Shown here one piece after another: positions 22,803 through 34,700 of a stretch of DNA of 64,000 nt (its first letter is position 1; each line of letters starts with the position of its first letter). The translations under genes and the position numbers were made by a program. Below the pieces are notes generated by a model that did no database searches, was not told the origin of the DNA, and saw only the letters and a list, made by a program, of their open reading frames with translations. This DNA is from Bemisia tabaci (lineage: Eukaryota; Arthropoda; Insecta; Hemiptera; Aleyrodidae), in NCBI RefSeq assembly GCF_918797505.1, contig NC_092797.1:53914157-53978156 (forward strand), in the 5' to 3' direction.

Positions 22803-22965
22803 CTGAAAAAAAAAATTACGGGCTATATAGACATACCGTCCGTTCCGGGCTCAGTGACCGATAGGTCCGGGTGCTGGAGCCGTAGCTTTAATTGCTCCGG
22901 ATTCTGCGCCCGGAACTCTCGGCCTCTGTGCCCGGAACGCGGACGATATGTCTAATAGCTCGTAA
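22803..22965. mobile_element. Short inverted-repeat element just after the gene A stop
   Basis: About 35-bp arms: TTACGGGCTATATAGACATA at 22815 onward is mirrored by sequence ending at 22965. It begins about 33 bp after the gene A stop codon and so probably lies in the 3' UTR. Its preceding CACTGAAAAAAAAAA resembles the ends of the TA-flanked family seen at 60535. No coding capacity. Confidence 0.6.
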
Positions 22966-23079
22966 GTACGGCTTCCAAGGTTGGAGTATTCTTTTCAGTG
23001 GACCAAAAAAACAACGCAATTTGTCTCTTCCAAACGTGGGGAGAAGAGCTATGCCTCGAGATAAACGGACTACGTTTGG

Positions 23080-23645
23080 ACCGCTTTGAGCAAAACTGGA
23101 CCAAGCCACAACAGCTACTGCTAGGTTTAATTGGGCAATTTAATTTTTTACATGAAACCGGTTGTGCGGATTTTTGGGCACATTTTAGTAAATTCTCTGC
23201 GTGACATGAAGCCATAGAGTCCATAGAGTCGTAATGTAGATGGGAGAGCTGGCGCCATGTTCTGCTCGACGAGTTCCGAGCCCGGTGTGCGCCGAGTTCT
23301 GGTCACTTTTTCGATACATGTTCGATTCAAAATGACGGTATGGAATACGTGGTGACTCCTATCTTCTTTGTTTACATCGGATGGCCGGGTACCCGTGTAT
23401 CGCGAACAATCGATTATGTATCGAAAAAGTGACCCGGCGTCACACAGGAGTCTCGGAATTCGGGACCTGGAAAATGGTTAAAAGTGGCGCCAGCTCACCC
23501 ACTTACATTACGACTCTATGTACTCTATGCATGAAGCCAATTCCCTAAAATTTTCAAAAAAATCCGCACAGGCGTTCTCTGGTAAGAAATTAAATTACTA
23601 GGTTAAAGTTGGCAATACCTGATGGGCCAAAATGCCTTACAGCAT
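23080..23645. mobile_element. 'GACCGCGTTAAGCAGAAAGG' family element split by a hAT-like insertion
   Basis: CTGGACCAAGCCACAACAGC on the left and AATCCGCACAGGCGTTCTCT on the right are two halves of one copy; the break is filled by 23213-23529. Confidence 0.65.
23213..23529. mobile_element. hAT-like non-autonomous element, 317 bp, 8-bp target duplication
   Basis: Ends CATAGAGT.../...ACTCTATG, with long arms containing CGTAATGTAGATGGGAGAGC / CACTTACATTACGACTCTAT. Exact 8-bp duplications CATGAAGC at 23205-23212 and 23530-23537. No coding capacity. Confidence 0.8.
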
Positions 23646-24067
23646 ACTTGAAAAAGAAAAATACCTATTTTAATTATTAATCCGATAATTAATATGAGTA
23701 TTCATAAATACATTCATAAGAGTCGCTTTCATGGCGCTCACTAGCGTTCTGCAACGCCTAACCGCCACAAAACTCGGTCCTCCCACAACCCGTCAGGGAG
23801 TTGGCACTCCCTCATAAATCAATCTTTATAAATAAACTATATTGCATAAGTGGAATAATATGAAAAAAAGCCAGTCGTGCAAAATCACTTGAATAATAAA
23901 ATGTTTTCCTATTTTAACTTTATTTTATTTTTTATTTTTTTTTTACACTTGAACTAAACTTGACTCAACCTAGCTGAACTTAATCTCCGTGGAAAAATTT
24001 GCGCCCTTTTGAGTTTCCTGCTTTAAAAATTACATTACGGTAAAGACAGGTGGCTCGTCCGCGTCGA

Positions 24068-24195
24068 GTTGGACGTATTTCTGCCAAACGGAACTATGTG
24101 CGTTACGACGTGAGCCCTGTTATGCATACATTCTCATGGGTCTCAGGGCTCATGTCTGAATGCACATAGTTCCGTTTGGCGGAGATACGTCCAAT
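24068..24195. mobile_element. 'TGGACGTATTT' family element
   Basis: TTGGACGTATTTCTGCCAAA and TTTGGCGGAGATACGTCCAA ends; centre holds GTGAGCCCTG and CAGGGCTCATG as an inner palindrome. Confidence 0.8.
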
Positions 24196-24382
24196 TAAGA
24201 TTTTGCCTCAGTATACATACTTGGTAATATAAGGCTGTAAAATGCGCAATTCTTTTCACGAAAATTGTGAAGTCAGGATTGAATTTTAGACTTTCCTGAT
24301 GTGCTCATCGTGATTTTTGGACCAAAGTCCGTAAGAGCAAATCTTAAATTTGTACTCCATTGAACGTTTGCGATAGACTCAT

Positions 24383-24465
24383 ATGGACGTGTTTATGCTA
24401 AAGGGAACTATGTTGCAAGCAAACCCTATGCACATAACTCCTTTTAGCATAAATACGATCATATG
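24383..24465. mobile_element. 'TGGACGTATTT' family element, short form
   Basis: CATATGGACGTGTTTATGCT and AGCATAAATACGATCATATG ends around a single CCCTATGCACATA, the unit that is tandemly repeated at 4785-4848. Confidence 0.75.
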
Positions 24466-24477
24466 TAACGAAGCATT

Positions 24478-24800
24478 TACTATTGGAGCATAGAGAAAAA
24501 AAGGGAGGTGTTTGTATCTTGAGGATCGTGTACCCTGTAACGAGTGACGTAGGTCGGTACAACCTGGGCAGCAAAATCCGGAATTCGAAGTATGAAAAAA
24601 GGACCATAACGCCCGATTTTTTTTCTTAAATCAACTCATAATGTAATTTAAAACACTTTAGGTAGAATGCATTTTGTCCCTAAACTACACGATTTCCGAG
24701 AAAATCGATGATAAAAGTCGCCCTACCGACCTACGTCATCATAAAAATTCCAAGATGCCCGAAATGCGAACACCTTTTTTTTTCTCTATGCCATTGGAGA
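24478..24800. mobile_element. Inverted-repeat element, about 320 bp
   Basis: TTGGAGCATAGAGAAAAAAA...GGTGTTTG at left is mirrored by CGAACACC...TTTCTCTATGCCATTGG at right. An inner pair (GTGACGTAGGTCGG / CCGACCTACGTCAT) lies inside. Confidence 0.65.
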
Positions 24801-27282
24801 AGTTGCAATTCATTGAAATTAAAATATTTTCACTTCGAAGAACTTGCTGATATTGTTTGAGCAATTTTACCCGAAGTGATTGAATCTTGAATTCTTCAGT
24901 CTTCCCTTTAATTACGATTTTACCTCAACCTATCTCAATTTTTGCATTAATAATTTCGCCACAAGGAGTCACTGATAGAGCAGCGCTATGTTATCAGTAT
25001 GTTGCGATTTTTGATTCCGAAAATACATATTACAATGAATCTGCGTTGCATGCGATCCACGGTGTTGTCGACAATTCCTTTCACTTCTAAAGCTACAAAA
25101 CTCCTTCAATAATTGAGCTAGGCAACAGATGTTCCAATGTACATAACCGTTGGATTGAAGGCGTTTTCCAGGTTTTCGAGAAGAAGATGAGTTGTGTACC
25201 TCCACTTATTAATTAACGATCACTGATCAATAAATGTAATTATATCCAGTATTTCATTGGATAAAAATTATGTAACTTGCTCAACTTTAGTTTTCACGAT
25301 TATTTTACAATTAGATGTGTAAATATGTTTGATACCAGAATGTAAAATAAAACATTTTGAAGAACTCTTCTGACTACCATTTCTATACTACTTTGACCAT
25401 TCAAGTTAATATCAATGTATCGATTTTCTCAGAATTTTCTTCCATCATTCGATGATATTTAGAGAACATTTAAAGGAGACATATTGTACATTTTTCCTCT
25501 AGGAAAATAAGACTTATTCAACGATTTTTAGATGCTGCAATGAAGACAGATATTTTAATGTATTTTCCAAAGAAAGTGTGTGCACTATTTTTTTACTTCA
25601 GTCATTGATTCTTAGATACTCGAGAAGCAGCTATGCAGAGTAAAAGAATTCACTTATCTGTTCATTCTTGAACGACACCTTGACTTGAGTAGGTACCTAC
25701 TAAGTTCTCAAGAACCTACATTATTGTGTGCGATTTTGGATGTTTTCTATTTTAAAAGCTTGCAACACTTGAGTATTGATGGAATTTAAAAGCCTGTCAT
25801 TAAACTTGGGTCGATTAAGGCACTCTTTTTTATCCTGTTGTCCAATGAATCATGTAATCGAGCGCCGATATAAACTGTGGACCAGCAATAACATAGGGAA
25901 AGTAATAATGCTATTTTGTTATGTTATCATTCAGCAGAAAAAGTTGAAAGCTACTCGAAATTTGGGCAAAGTTCATGGCAGGACGACTTTCATTCAACCT
26001 CTAGTGAAATTCAAAGAGAGTTCTCTTCATCGATGCTTAACCTACTTTTGACTTCTAATATGATCAATGATAAACCAGACACGTGAATCGAAAGGTCAAT
26101 GAAGTGTTTAGTTGGAGATCAGCACAACTCTGACTTATTTATTCTTCACTCATCTATAAATCTGAACAAAGATGGTAGAATAGTGATGGGTTCACTCTAT
26201 AACTAATGTGTTTCTTGTTTAAAATCACACTATTTCCCACTGATTTTATTTCAGTCCTAATACCTTGATGAGTGCTTTTCTGTCATGTAAAGGAAAAACA
26301 CCGAATGACCACTCAATTTATTCTCAGAGTCTACTGGTTCCTCAATATATTTCTTTGAAAATTTCAGGTAGACTAGATTGGTCAGCATATGAAATTTACA
26401 GATTTCCAAGAAAACTGATAGATATTTTATTAGCAGAAATTTGTCAACATCCTGTGCTGGTATTCTATTTTCCTCCGGACGACAGTGTTTAATAGTTATT
26501 CAAATATCAGGAGCACTTTCAAGTATTATTGAGTAAAAATTTACATTGTTCAATTTCCGATGTTTGGCCGTAAAAAGTACATAGTTGCGTAATAGTGGTA
26601 TCATATTTTAGAGTCAAAATTCTAGTAGTTACGGGCACAACAATTTCATTTAATTTTTTCCAAGTCTCAAGGCAAATCCACAGTAAAAGTGGAAAGACAC
26701 ACTATCTTAATCACAGAGTTTTGAAGTTTCTAGTTTTATTATTTTGAGGGAATTATACTACATATTTTTTTAAAAAAATTTAGGGGAAATAATCACAGAC
26801 TGGCAAAGAAAAATTACACAAGATTTCTGACGAAAATGATAATCCGTCATCCTTGAACAAAATGAAATATGATGGAAAGTCACAAAATTACAAAGGTAGG
26901 CATTTTCCTGATTTCACCAATGAAACTTGTACAAGTATTCGAGAGGGTCAATAAAATAAAAACAGTGAAGTTCAGGAGTAAATCAAGAAGTACCTGTATC
27001 AAGACTAAAACTTTCCTCAAAACGTAACTAGAAAATCTACAATTTGTACTAACAAGCTAGATTTGTTCCAACTTATTGTGAGTTATGAGCTCCCACACTG
27101 ACCAAAATGAATTTAACATTTGGAGAGCTTAAAATCTTGTTTTTTTTAAGCAATTCCTATCTTTAGGGCTAAAAGAATTATACCTCTTACTTGTGAAATT
27201 CTTGTAAAATTTTTCATAGAGCACTGAAAGCAGAATTATTTCACAAGCATGCAACTGATGAAAGCTAAATGAAAGATGAAAA
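24801..27282. other. Intergenic stretch, no gene recognised
   Basis: Only short unconvincing frames; a copy of the ATTGAAGGCGTTTT core near 25155 and a reversed GATACCACTATTACG near 26590. Repeat content is lower than upstream. Confidence 0.5.
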
Positions 27283-27635
27283 ATGGCATATATTAGTAAG
27301 GAGAAAAGCAAAAATGGCCATCAAATGGAAACAAGAAACATTTTAGTGAGAACTACGAGAAATGTTGACACAGGTTGGGACTGGGATAGCTTTGAGTTTA
27401 GGGCTGTCAGATTTTTCAACGAGTTACCCAAAGAGTTGAAAGAGATCTTTTCAAAACTGAGTCGCCAAATCTGTTCATTGAGGTATTAAAAGAGCACTTT
27501 TTACAAAACCCTCTCTACACCTTGCAAGAGTTTTTAAATTTGTGAGATTACTCTTTTTTGTAACTTCTTCTAATGTGACTTGTATTGAGCCTTTCTGCTC
27601 AGGCTAATGTACTAATCTTTACAAATAAATAAATT
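27283..27635 (+). mobile_element. 3' remnant of a non-LTR retrotransposon (LINE)
   Basis: The frame at 27283-27489 contains SFEFRAVRFFNELPKELKE, the typical C-terminal end of LINE reverse-transcriptase proteins (pattern R-A-x-R-x-x-N-x-L-P). A frameshift follows: the +1 frame continues SPNLFIEVLKEHFLQNPLY to a stop near 27543, as expected for the family C-terminus. The sequence ends in an A/T-simple tail (AATAAATAAATT) near 27635. The catalytic domain is absent, as in most 5'-truncated copies. Confidence 0.55.
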
Positions 27636-27820
27636 GATCTGCCCTGTTTTATAAGTAAACAATGAAAACAGAAAAAATGTATTTTTGGGGTGCTATAAAT
27701 TTCAATGTGTACTCATGATTTAATTGCAAATACAGGCCTTAAATATTACTTTCAAGCCCCGTTTAGTAGAAGAGATAAATGACAAAAACAGTTTTACAGA
27801 AGATGTAAGCAAATGCTTCA

Positions 27821-27826
27821 TTTATT
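27821..27826 (-). terminator. Candidate poly(A) signal for gene B
   Basis: AATAAA on the minus strand, followed downstream by a T/G-rich segment (minus strand about 27800-27760). It marks the edge between the repeat-poor tract and the LINE remnant. Other AATAAA hexamers occur nearer the stop (for example at about 27963 and at the stop itself), so the choice is uncertain. Confidence 0.25.
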
Positions 27827-30800
27827 GGAAAAAAAAGAAAAATGAGAAGAATAAGAAGAATAAAGGAAAGTAAGGGTACATAAACATAACGACAGTACAC
27901 ATGTACACAACACATGTAAAGTTAGACAAAAATCTTATAAAATATAGATACACTTCTCCAGAATTTATTTCCCCGCAGCACTTCGTAAATGTCACCGGGG
28001 AAAGGGGAATCACATTCCGCCGAGAAAAAAAAGTTTGCTTCTAAACTTAAAAATAATACACCTTAAGAAATAATTGTGACTGCGTAACAATAAATTTCGA
28101 ATGTACAATTAAAAATATAAGGACTAACTTGTCTAAATCACATTCATTAGTATTAAAAGTGTAAAATAAATAAATAATAAGATAAAATGTAAAGTAAGCA
28201 TACTTTTTTTTGCAAAAATCATTCCTTCAGCTTGAATACTACGCTACGACGGATGTTAGAAATGCTATTTTAATAGGCTCAGGTCTGGAAAAGTATTCAC
28301 GTGTGGTGAAAATTTGATGTTATTATCTCTCACATAGCGAGAGCAATATTTCTTATGGTCTCAAAAATAAAGCCCACCTTTACAAAATAATTATATCATA
28401 TTTAAGAAACAGTTGATTCGACAATGGAAATTTTTGACGATGGAAAGAACTATATTTTTCATGTAAAAAAACTCTAAGGATATGCAGAAATTGGATCTGA
28501 CTAAAATATGATACTTAGTAGCTTTTTTTTCTTTTGAAATTAATTGAAGAAAACAGGAATGATTAGAAAAATAAAGTATAATATACATATTTTTAATATT
28601 CTGTTTCCTTCAGTTACGAAAAGCTAAAAGAACATTTTGAAAAGAAACTGTAGGCTCGGAGTCAAAGTGCGCACAAAATTCAAATAGTGAGACTGTACTA
28701 TGAAGTTAATCAATTCAGTTATTCTTGTTTTTCCAATGAGTTTGGAACAAAACTCCAACAACAGAAAAGTACTGCATCACGCGAATGTAATTTAGTCTCA
28801 GTTATTCAACTCAACACTATTAAAGAGACAGGGTTACCTATCGTGCAAATAATTTGTTCGCTTGAACGATTGTAAACTTTTAAAAGATACGTTAATGACT
28901 GAAAGTGATGATTTCGTAAGTAGGTAAGTAAACAGAATTTTACAAATTCTTGCATCAAATGAGAGCTCGGCCGAAGAAAGGGTTGATACGAAAGTTTTTT
29001 CAGGTATATCCTGAATGAAACGAAAAAAGTTTTCAGTTTTTGATAATGTTTCATACGTCACATCTCTTGTCAAATGGATATAATTAATAACTTGGTGTTC
29101 TGAACACCGTAATAATACACTGAGCACCGGCATTAAATGCTACTTCAAACTTGGTAAAAAATTAAGTCTTTTACAAGCGAGAGAATTTAAGATTAAAAAC
29201 TAGGAAATTGAAATTTTATGACAAAAATTTTGCAATTACAAATAGATAACAAGGAACATAAATTTAAACACGTTCTTTAAAGTAGAAAAAAAGCGCCTTA
29301 AGAGTAACAATTTACTGTTAGAGAAATTGATAAATGACATAACACATTCCTCGGCTTGGCGAATCGGGTTGTACACTACAACGGAATGTTAATGATGATA
29401 GATCTTAAGACAAAAATAAAATTACAAGATTTTTGAGCAAGGAGCATTGGTTGACGAAAAGAAACCAAAAATTTTTACTAAGTTTGAACTACAGCAAACT
29501 TCAGCAGAAGCTCATAAGGGTATAATTAAGCAAACTAATTTTAAAGCTCATTAGAAATGATTGGAAAGGAATGAGTATAGCTGGCAAGAAGAATTAAAAA
29601 TCAAAATTGTAATCTGTTGAAAAAAAAATGTATTTTTAAAAAGTTCAGGGCGCAGTTCCTAATTATATAATTTCCATAGTTTAGAAATTGAATTAATTTA
29701 GTGAAAAGAAGAAGAAAAGGAAAATGATCACTTCAGGTCAGAAGAAAATTACGACTCTTCCTCTTTCCAATATGTTCTACACCGGTACACAGTAACACTG
29801 ATTTGACATATGAGAATCGAACTCATACTGTAAATGGCTCAAAGACAATTGGTCACACCGTATTAGATGGGCGTCCTAAGTTAAGTAAAAACTAAATAAC
29901 CTTGAATGAAGATAACAATAAAATTAACAATCGAGTCTTTTAACAAAGAAAAGACGCAACTTATTTACAGTGAATAACAAATGATTCTTCTTAAAAGGTT
30001 TCGAAGGACAACTGCAGGTGTAGAAAAAAGAGAGGTTTGCTGGAAAAAATATTCAGAAGGCTAGAAAGTCGAGGAAAAAATTTAAAGAAGTTTGAAGCAA
30101 ACCTTTTCTTCCGTATTCTAACACATGGCAGGCACAGTAAATTCTTACGATAGTTCGTAACCTTGAATGAATATGGCTCCTACAATTGTCCATGCCATTC
30201 TAAAACTGAAAAATATTCTGCATAATGCAACGATAATGCAGCAAAGAAGGACAAATCATTCATACATATAAAAGAAAACCAGGAATTCATGTATCCCTTT
30301 CCTCTGGTCACATTTAGTTTTTACTTGGTTATTTCCTTTCTTTCCTTCAACAAAAACTTTTTGAATTCTTTTCACAGTAATTTAGAAATAAAAATCAGTG
30401 TTAATAATTCCTTTCATTCGTCGACCAGTCATTCGTAGGGGAAGTCTAGTAAATTCGAATTCTTAAAATAAATCCTTTATAAAAATAAAAAGACAATTTA
30501 ATGGTAAAGTTTTGTTCAGCGCTTTTTCCTCAAAGGGAAGCACATACATCTGTCATCAAAAACACTCACACTAATGTACAGAAAAAAAAAACAACAACAC
30601 CCACAAACTGCATTCACAAAAACCTATCAGACGTTTGCCACAGATGAAGTAAGACTGACTACTTTAACAAGGGCAAGTATGTACACAAGAATATCTTTCA
30701 AAAAGGTAGGTTGTTAAGATACTATACAGCTGCAGATAATTACAAAACATGGAAATAAATAAATTAATAAGTTACGACAATAAAGTAAATGCAGTACTTT

Positions 30801-31397
30801 TGTTCACAGCGACTTTAAAAGCCGAGTACTTACAATATACTTTGGATACCCTACAGTTACAGATCTGATGCTATAGTACTTAGCCTGCGATTTTGTCTCA
30901 GGCTGAGGATTTTTCCGAGAATATCGGGACTTTGGGGCCGTTGAAAATGTGTCGACAGAAGGTTACGTTGCCAGACTAAAATTTAAACATAGCTAGTACG
31001 TTAACAATTTGAATGAATTTTGAATTTTTTGTCTTTATATGCTCTGCATAAAAAAATAAGTCGCAAGGGTTCTTGAATTTAACCACTACGGTTGCCAGCC
31101 ACTCGGAGGCTGTAGTGAAATTTACACATTGAAAATTTAAAACTTAGGAACAAATCTTAGCAATCACTAATTTAGACAAGACAAGAATGAAAAAAAAAGA
31201 TCTCAAAAAGTTGAAGTATACAAAAATAAAAATCACTTTTCTAGAGAACTAAACACAGGAGAGAAAGTGGATGCAGGTTGTTTCGGGGACACTTTGGAGA
31301 ATACCGATAGTGTTATCTGGCAAGTGTCAACCGCCTGGATTGTTCAGCAACTTGTGTTTGAGTTCATAAAAATGTCAGCACCAGTCTAAAGCTCATT
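27827..31397 (-). other. Possible long 3' UTR of gene B (AT-rich, repeat-poor)
   Basis: This 3.6-kb stretch has no credible reading frame on either strand and, unlike the rest of the window, none of the recurring inverted-repeat families. It follows the gene B stop directly. A clean AATAAA on the minus strand lies at 27821-27826 with T/G-rich sequence beyond it. Absence of insertions is what a transcribed, constrained 3' UTR would show, but this is inference; a shorter UTR is possible. Confidence 0.3.
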
Positions 31398-31737
31398 TTA
31401 TTCGTCCTTGCGGCCTATCACTGTCGCCTGCTCCCGATCTTCTTGCGACATGTCTTTGTCTCCCCAGCCCCAGACTTCACCTTCGTGACTGTGGTTTTCG
31501 TAGGTGCCGTCTCCAGTTCTTGCTGCTCGCTTCTTCACCATGCTCAGAGGAACTGTTTTCAGATCGTAGGCCCATCCGATTTTGGAGAAGAAGTCAATGA
31601 AGCCGGTTGTTAAATTGGCACGGTAGTTTCCTAGTTCGGCCGTTTTGTAGTCCCATGGGAAGACGTGGTGGTAGTTATGCCACCCTTCACCGAGAGCCAT
31701 AACAGCCACACCAAGGTTCTCTGATGGGTTTATGAAT
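31398..31737 (-). CDS. desat1: Gene B, terminal coding exon with third histidine box
   Basis: Acceptor TTTTCAG; encodes FINPSENLGVAVMALGEGWH, then NYHHVFPWDYKTAELGNYRA and the C-terminal tail ending GRKDE. The stop TAA is at 31398-31400 and overlaps an AATAAA hexamer, probably by chance. Confidence 0.95.
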
Positions 31738-34700
31738 CTGAAAAGCGAAAATGTTTAATTGTTTAGAAAACATTTTAGACATGATACATCAAATGTAAAA
31801 AAATACTGGTCAGTCCTATCTTTACTGGATGTCAAGCGTAAAATAAGCCTTGAAAGCTGTATGTAACACCAGAAAAATTTGTTCAACATTTATTTCCATT
31901 GCACATTTATTCCTCATTTGAGGACTTTTCAAGACTGCACAAAACCAGGGGAAACCATATAAATCCAGTTTTCATGGAATAAGTGTCGTTTAAAATATTG
32001 AAATGCAAAATCATCTGGTAATGCTTAAAGAACTATGTACCTTTATTTTTTCTGAACAAAGAGAGATTGATGTCCATGGCTTAGCTCAAATATCATGTGT
32101 CTCCATTGTGGAGTTTCAAAATGTACGCGATTTTCTTAAGAGGGAAAACAAAATTTACTGTTTGAAAAATAGTGATCATTTTTTTTTTACGATACAATCT
32201 TTAAAACATAATTTTTAAAAAATCATGTTTATTAGTTTTCAAATTTACACAAAACAATGTATGACAAGAAGTTTTTGATTGATCAAGAAGATACAGATCG
32301 AGATAAATAGTTCCTGAGCTTAAATAGTTCAAATGAATCCTTGTTGGTAAGTTTACAGTAGCTCTGGTTCTAAAATGCCAGTTCATATAGGGCTCTTGTT
32401 TTCCAAAATGTCTGTTAATACAAATTGGAACTGCATCCGCTCCAAGTTGAAGCATTTTTTCTCAAATGCCATTTTGGCGTGCGAAACTTATGTTCATGGC
32501 AAAAGCTCATTTTTGCTGGCTCCAAAAACCTGAGATAGTTATCAGCAAAAGCCCTTATGATATTACTTCTTTTTGACAAAACTGTTTTTGTAGCTGACCA
32601 AAAACCAAAGAGACACCCGTTTGCTACCTACCGAAAGAAAGAGAACTAAACTTACTTATCATAAGGTCGCTGTCCCCACATGTGAGCAGCGCTGTTGACA
32701 AGCCATGTCATGTTGAGGGTGAAGGTGTATCTGAACATGGTAGCGACGAACCATGAGTTGGTCCAGGTCTCTCCCCAGCAGTAAACAGGAATAACGGTTG
32801 GGAAAACAAAACAGAAGAAAGGCATCAGCAGCATGTAGTATCTGGAAAAAAAGGATTCTATTAGTTAAATAATCCGAACACTCAAATTTGCTAAATGGTA
32901 AATTTTTCTAAGCTGGAAATGAGAACACAGAGTATAAAATATTTTATAAAATTAAACATTTTCTTTAAAAAAAAAAATGTTTCCTGAGGAAGAAAAAGAC
33001 AAAATTTAGCATAAAAACTATCCAAGCAGCCATGATTAGTAATTTTGAAAGCCACAAAAAAACCTTAAAAACTCAGCATTCAATATCTTCTAGGTTTTTA
33101 CTCAAACTTCCTACGAGTTTCAGAAGCCTCCACACTGAACAGAAAAGTACTGAAATTTAGTTCCAAAGAAACAAGATTAAATTTCAAGGCAAAGAATTTC
33201 CATACAATTTCCTCTCATATCTAAAATTGGTGGACATAAAATTATACTTCTGCCACCGAATGCTACAGAAATTGTGTAAATAGGGGAATGCCTGGGGTCA
33301 GAAATGAGTTTGAAAAATATGTTTGGATCACGAGCGAGATTGCCATAATTTCTTCATCTTCAAATTCTCTGACCTTTCCTGATTTTTCCTTGACTATTTT
33401 TGCCTTTCCCTGACTCCAAAATGTTATAATTCCCTGACCTTTGCACATAATTTCCACTTCTTTTAAAACATGCGCTGACTTTTGCTAAATTCTGGACATA
33501 ACTTTCTTGTTTGGCAATCAAATTATGAAAAAAGGCATTCAGTAGCTCTTTAAAAAATGACAATCCTTAAAAGTGATCAGAAAGGGTAAACAGTTGAAAA
33601 GTAGAGATATGCTTTAGTGATTAGTAGATGTGTCAGAAATTCCCTGACTTCCCACGAATTCTCTGAATTTATTCGGCCATCACAAATCCTCAGACAAAGG
33701 ATCCTTCATGATCCAAATGATGAAACATTGACCTCGAGTTAACTTACTTTTTCTGGAACATGAGCAGCTTGTCTTCCTCAAGGTCTTTTAGGTCGATTCC
33801 CTTTCCTTTTTCGATGACATCGGGGTGTTTACGGCAGAGCAGCCAGCCAACGTGAGAGAAGAAGAAACCTCGCTTTGCGTTGTGAGGGTCTGCGTTTGTC
33901 TCACTGTACTTGTGATGGACTCTGTGATCTCGCGCCCATTCATACACATGATTCTGCAAAAAAAAAATTCGATTGTTTGTTAGTGGTGGGTAACCCGCAT
34001 TTAAAGAGCATATGTCTATCGATGATTAGAGAACTAGTTTTATGTAGTGACCAAAATCTTGCTAATTTCATTGTGCATACACATACATTAAGCCGCTTTC
34101 ACAGCGCATCCTCGCTCTTTGCAACGCCCGATCGCCATTGCCCCCTATCCTCCCAGAAATCATCAGGCTAATTTCAGTGCAGAAATACTAAATAGCATGG
34201 AAGCTCTTTAAATACTGTATTCAACTCTCATTTGAAGATGAAATCCAGCAACGGTCTACGCTGAGATTTTTTATTAAAAATATTTTGAAATTTATCTACT
34301 GAAAAGGTGGCAGTTGACAGAGCATCGACTTTAGAAATCGTGTGAAAGTATGATCTCAAGAGGGTAACTAAGCCAAAAACGTGGGCAGAATGGTCACGTT
34401 CTTGTGATTCAGTTATCAATTTATGACGGAAGTTCAACTTAAATGATTGGCGTAATACTTCAATGACTCTCGATGCTCTTGAAAATAATTTACTCTTATC
34501 AAAGTTAAAGAGGAAAAAATTGTTTTTTTCTCTCATCTTGGAGAGAGATGATTGCAAAGTTAACGAGAGACCATTTCTACAAGGATTTAGATATCTTCTC
34601 AAAGATGCAATTTTATAAGATTCTGTTCTCTGCTCTTGATTTATTCCAAACTCTCTTTACAGTACACATGACAGCATGAGAATGATGTACACGCAGCAAA

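Noticed and set aside
22483..22803. Antisense 106-aa frame over gene A last exon
   Set aside because: High GC3 on the sense strand creates long antisense frames by chance.
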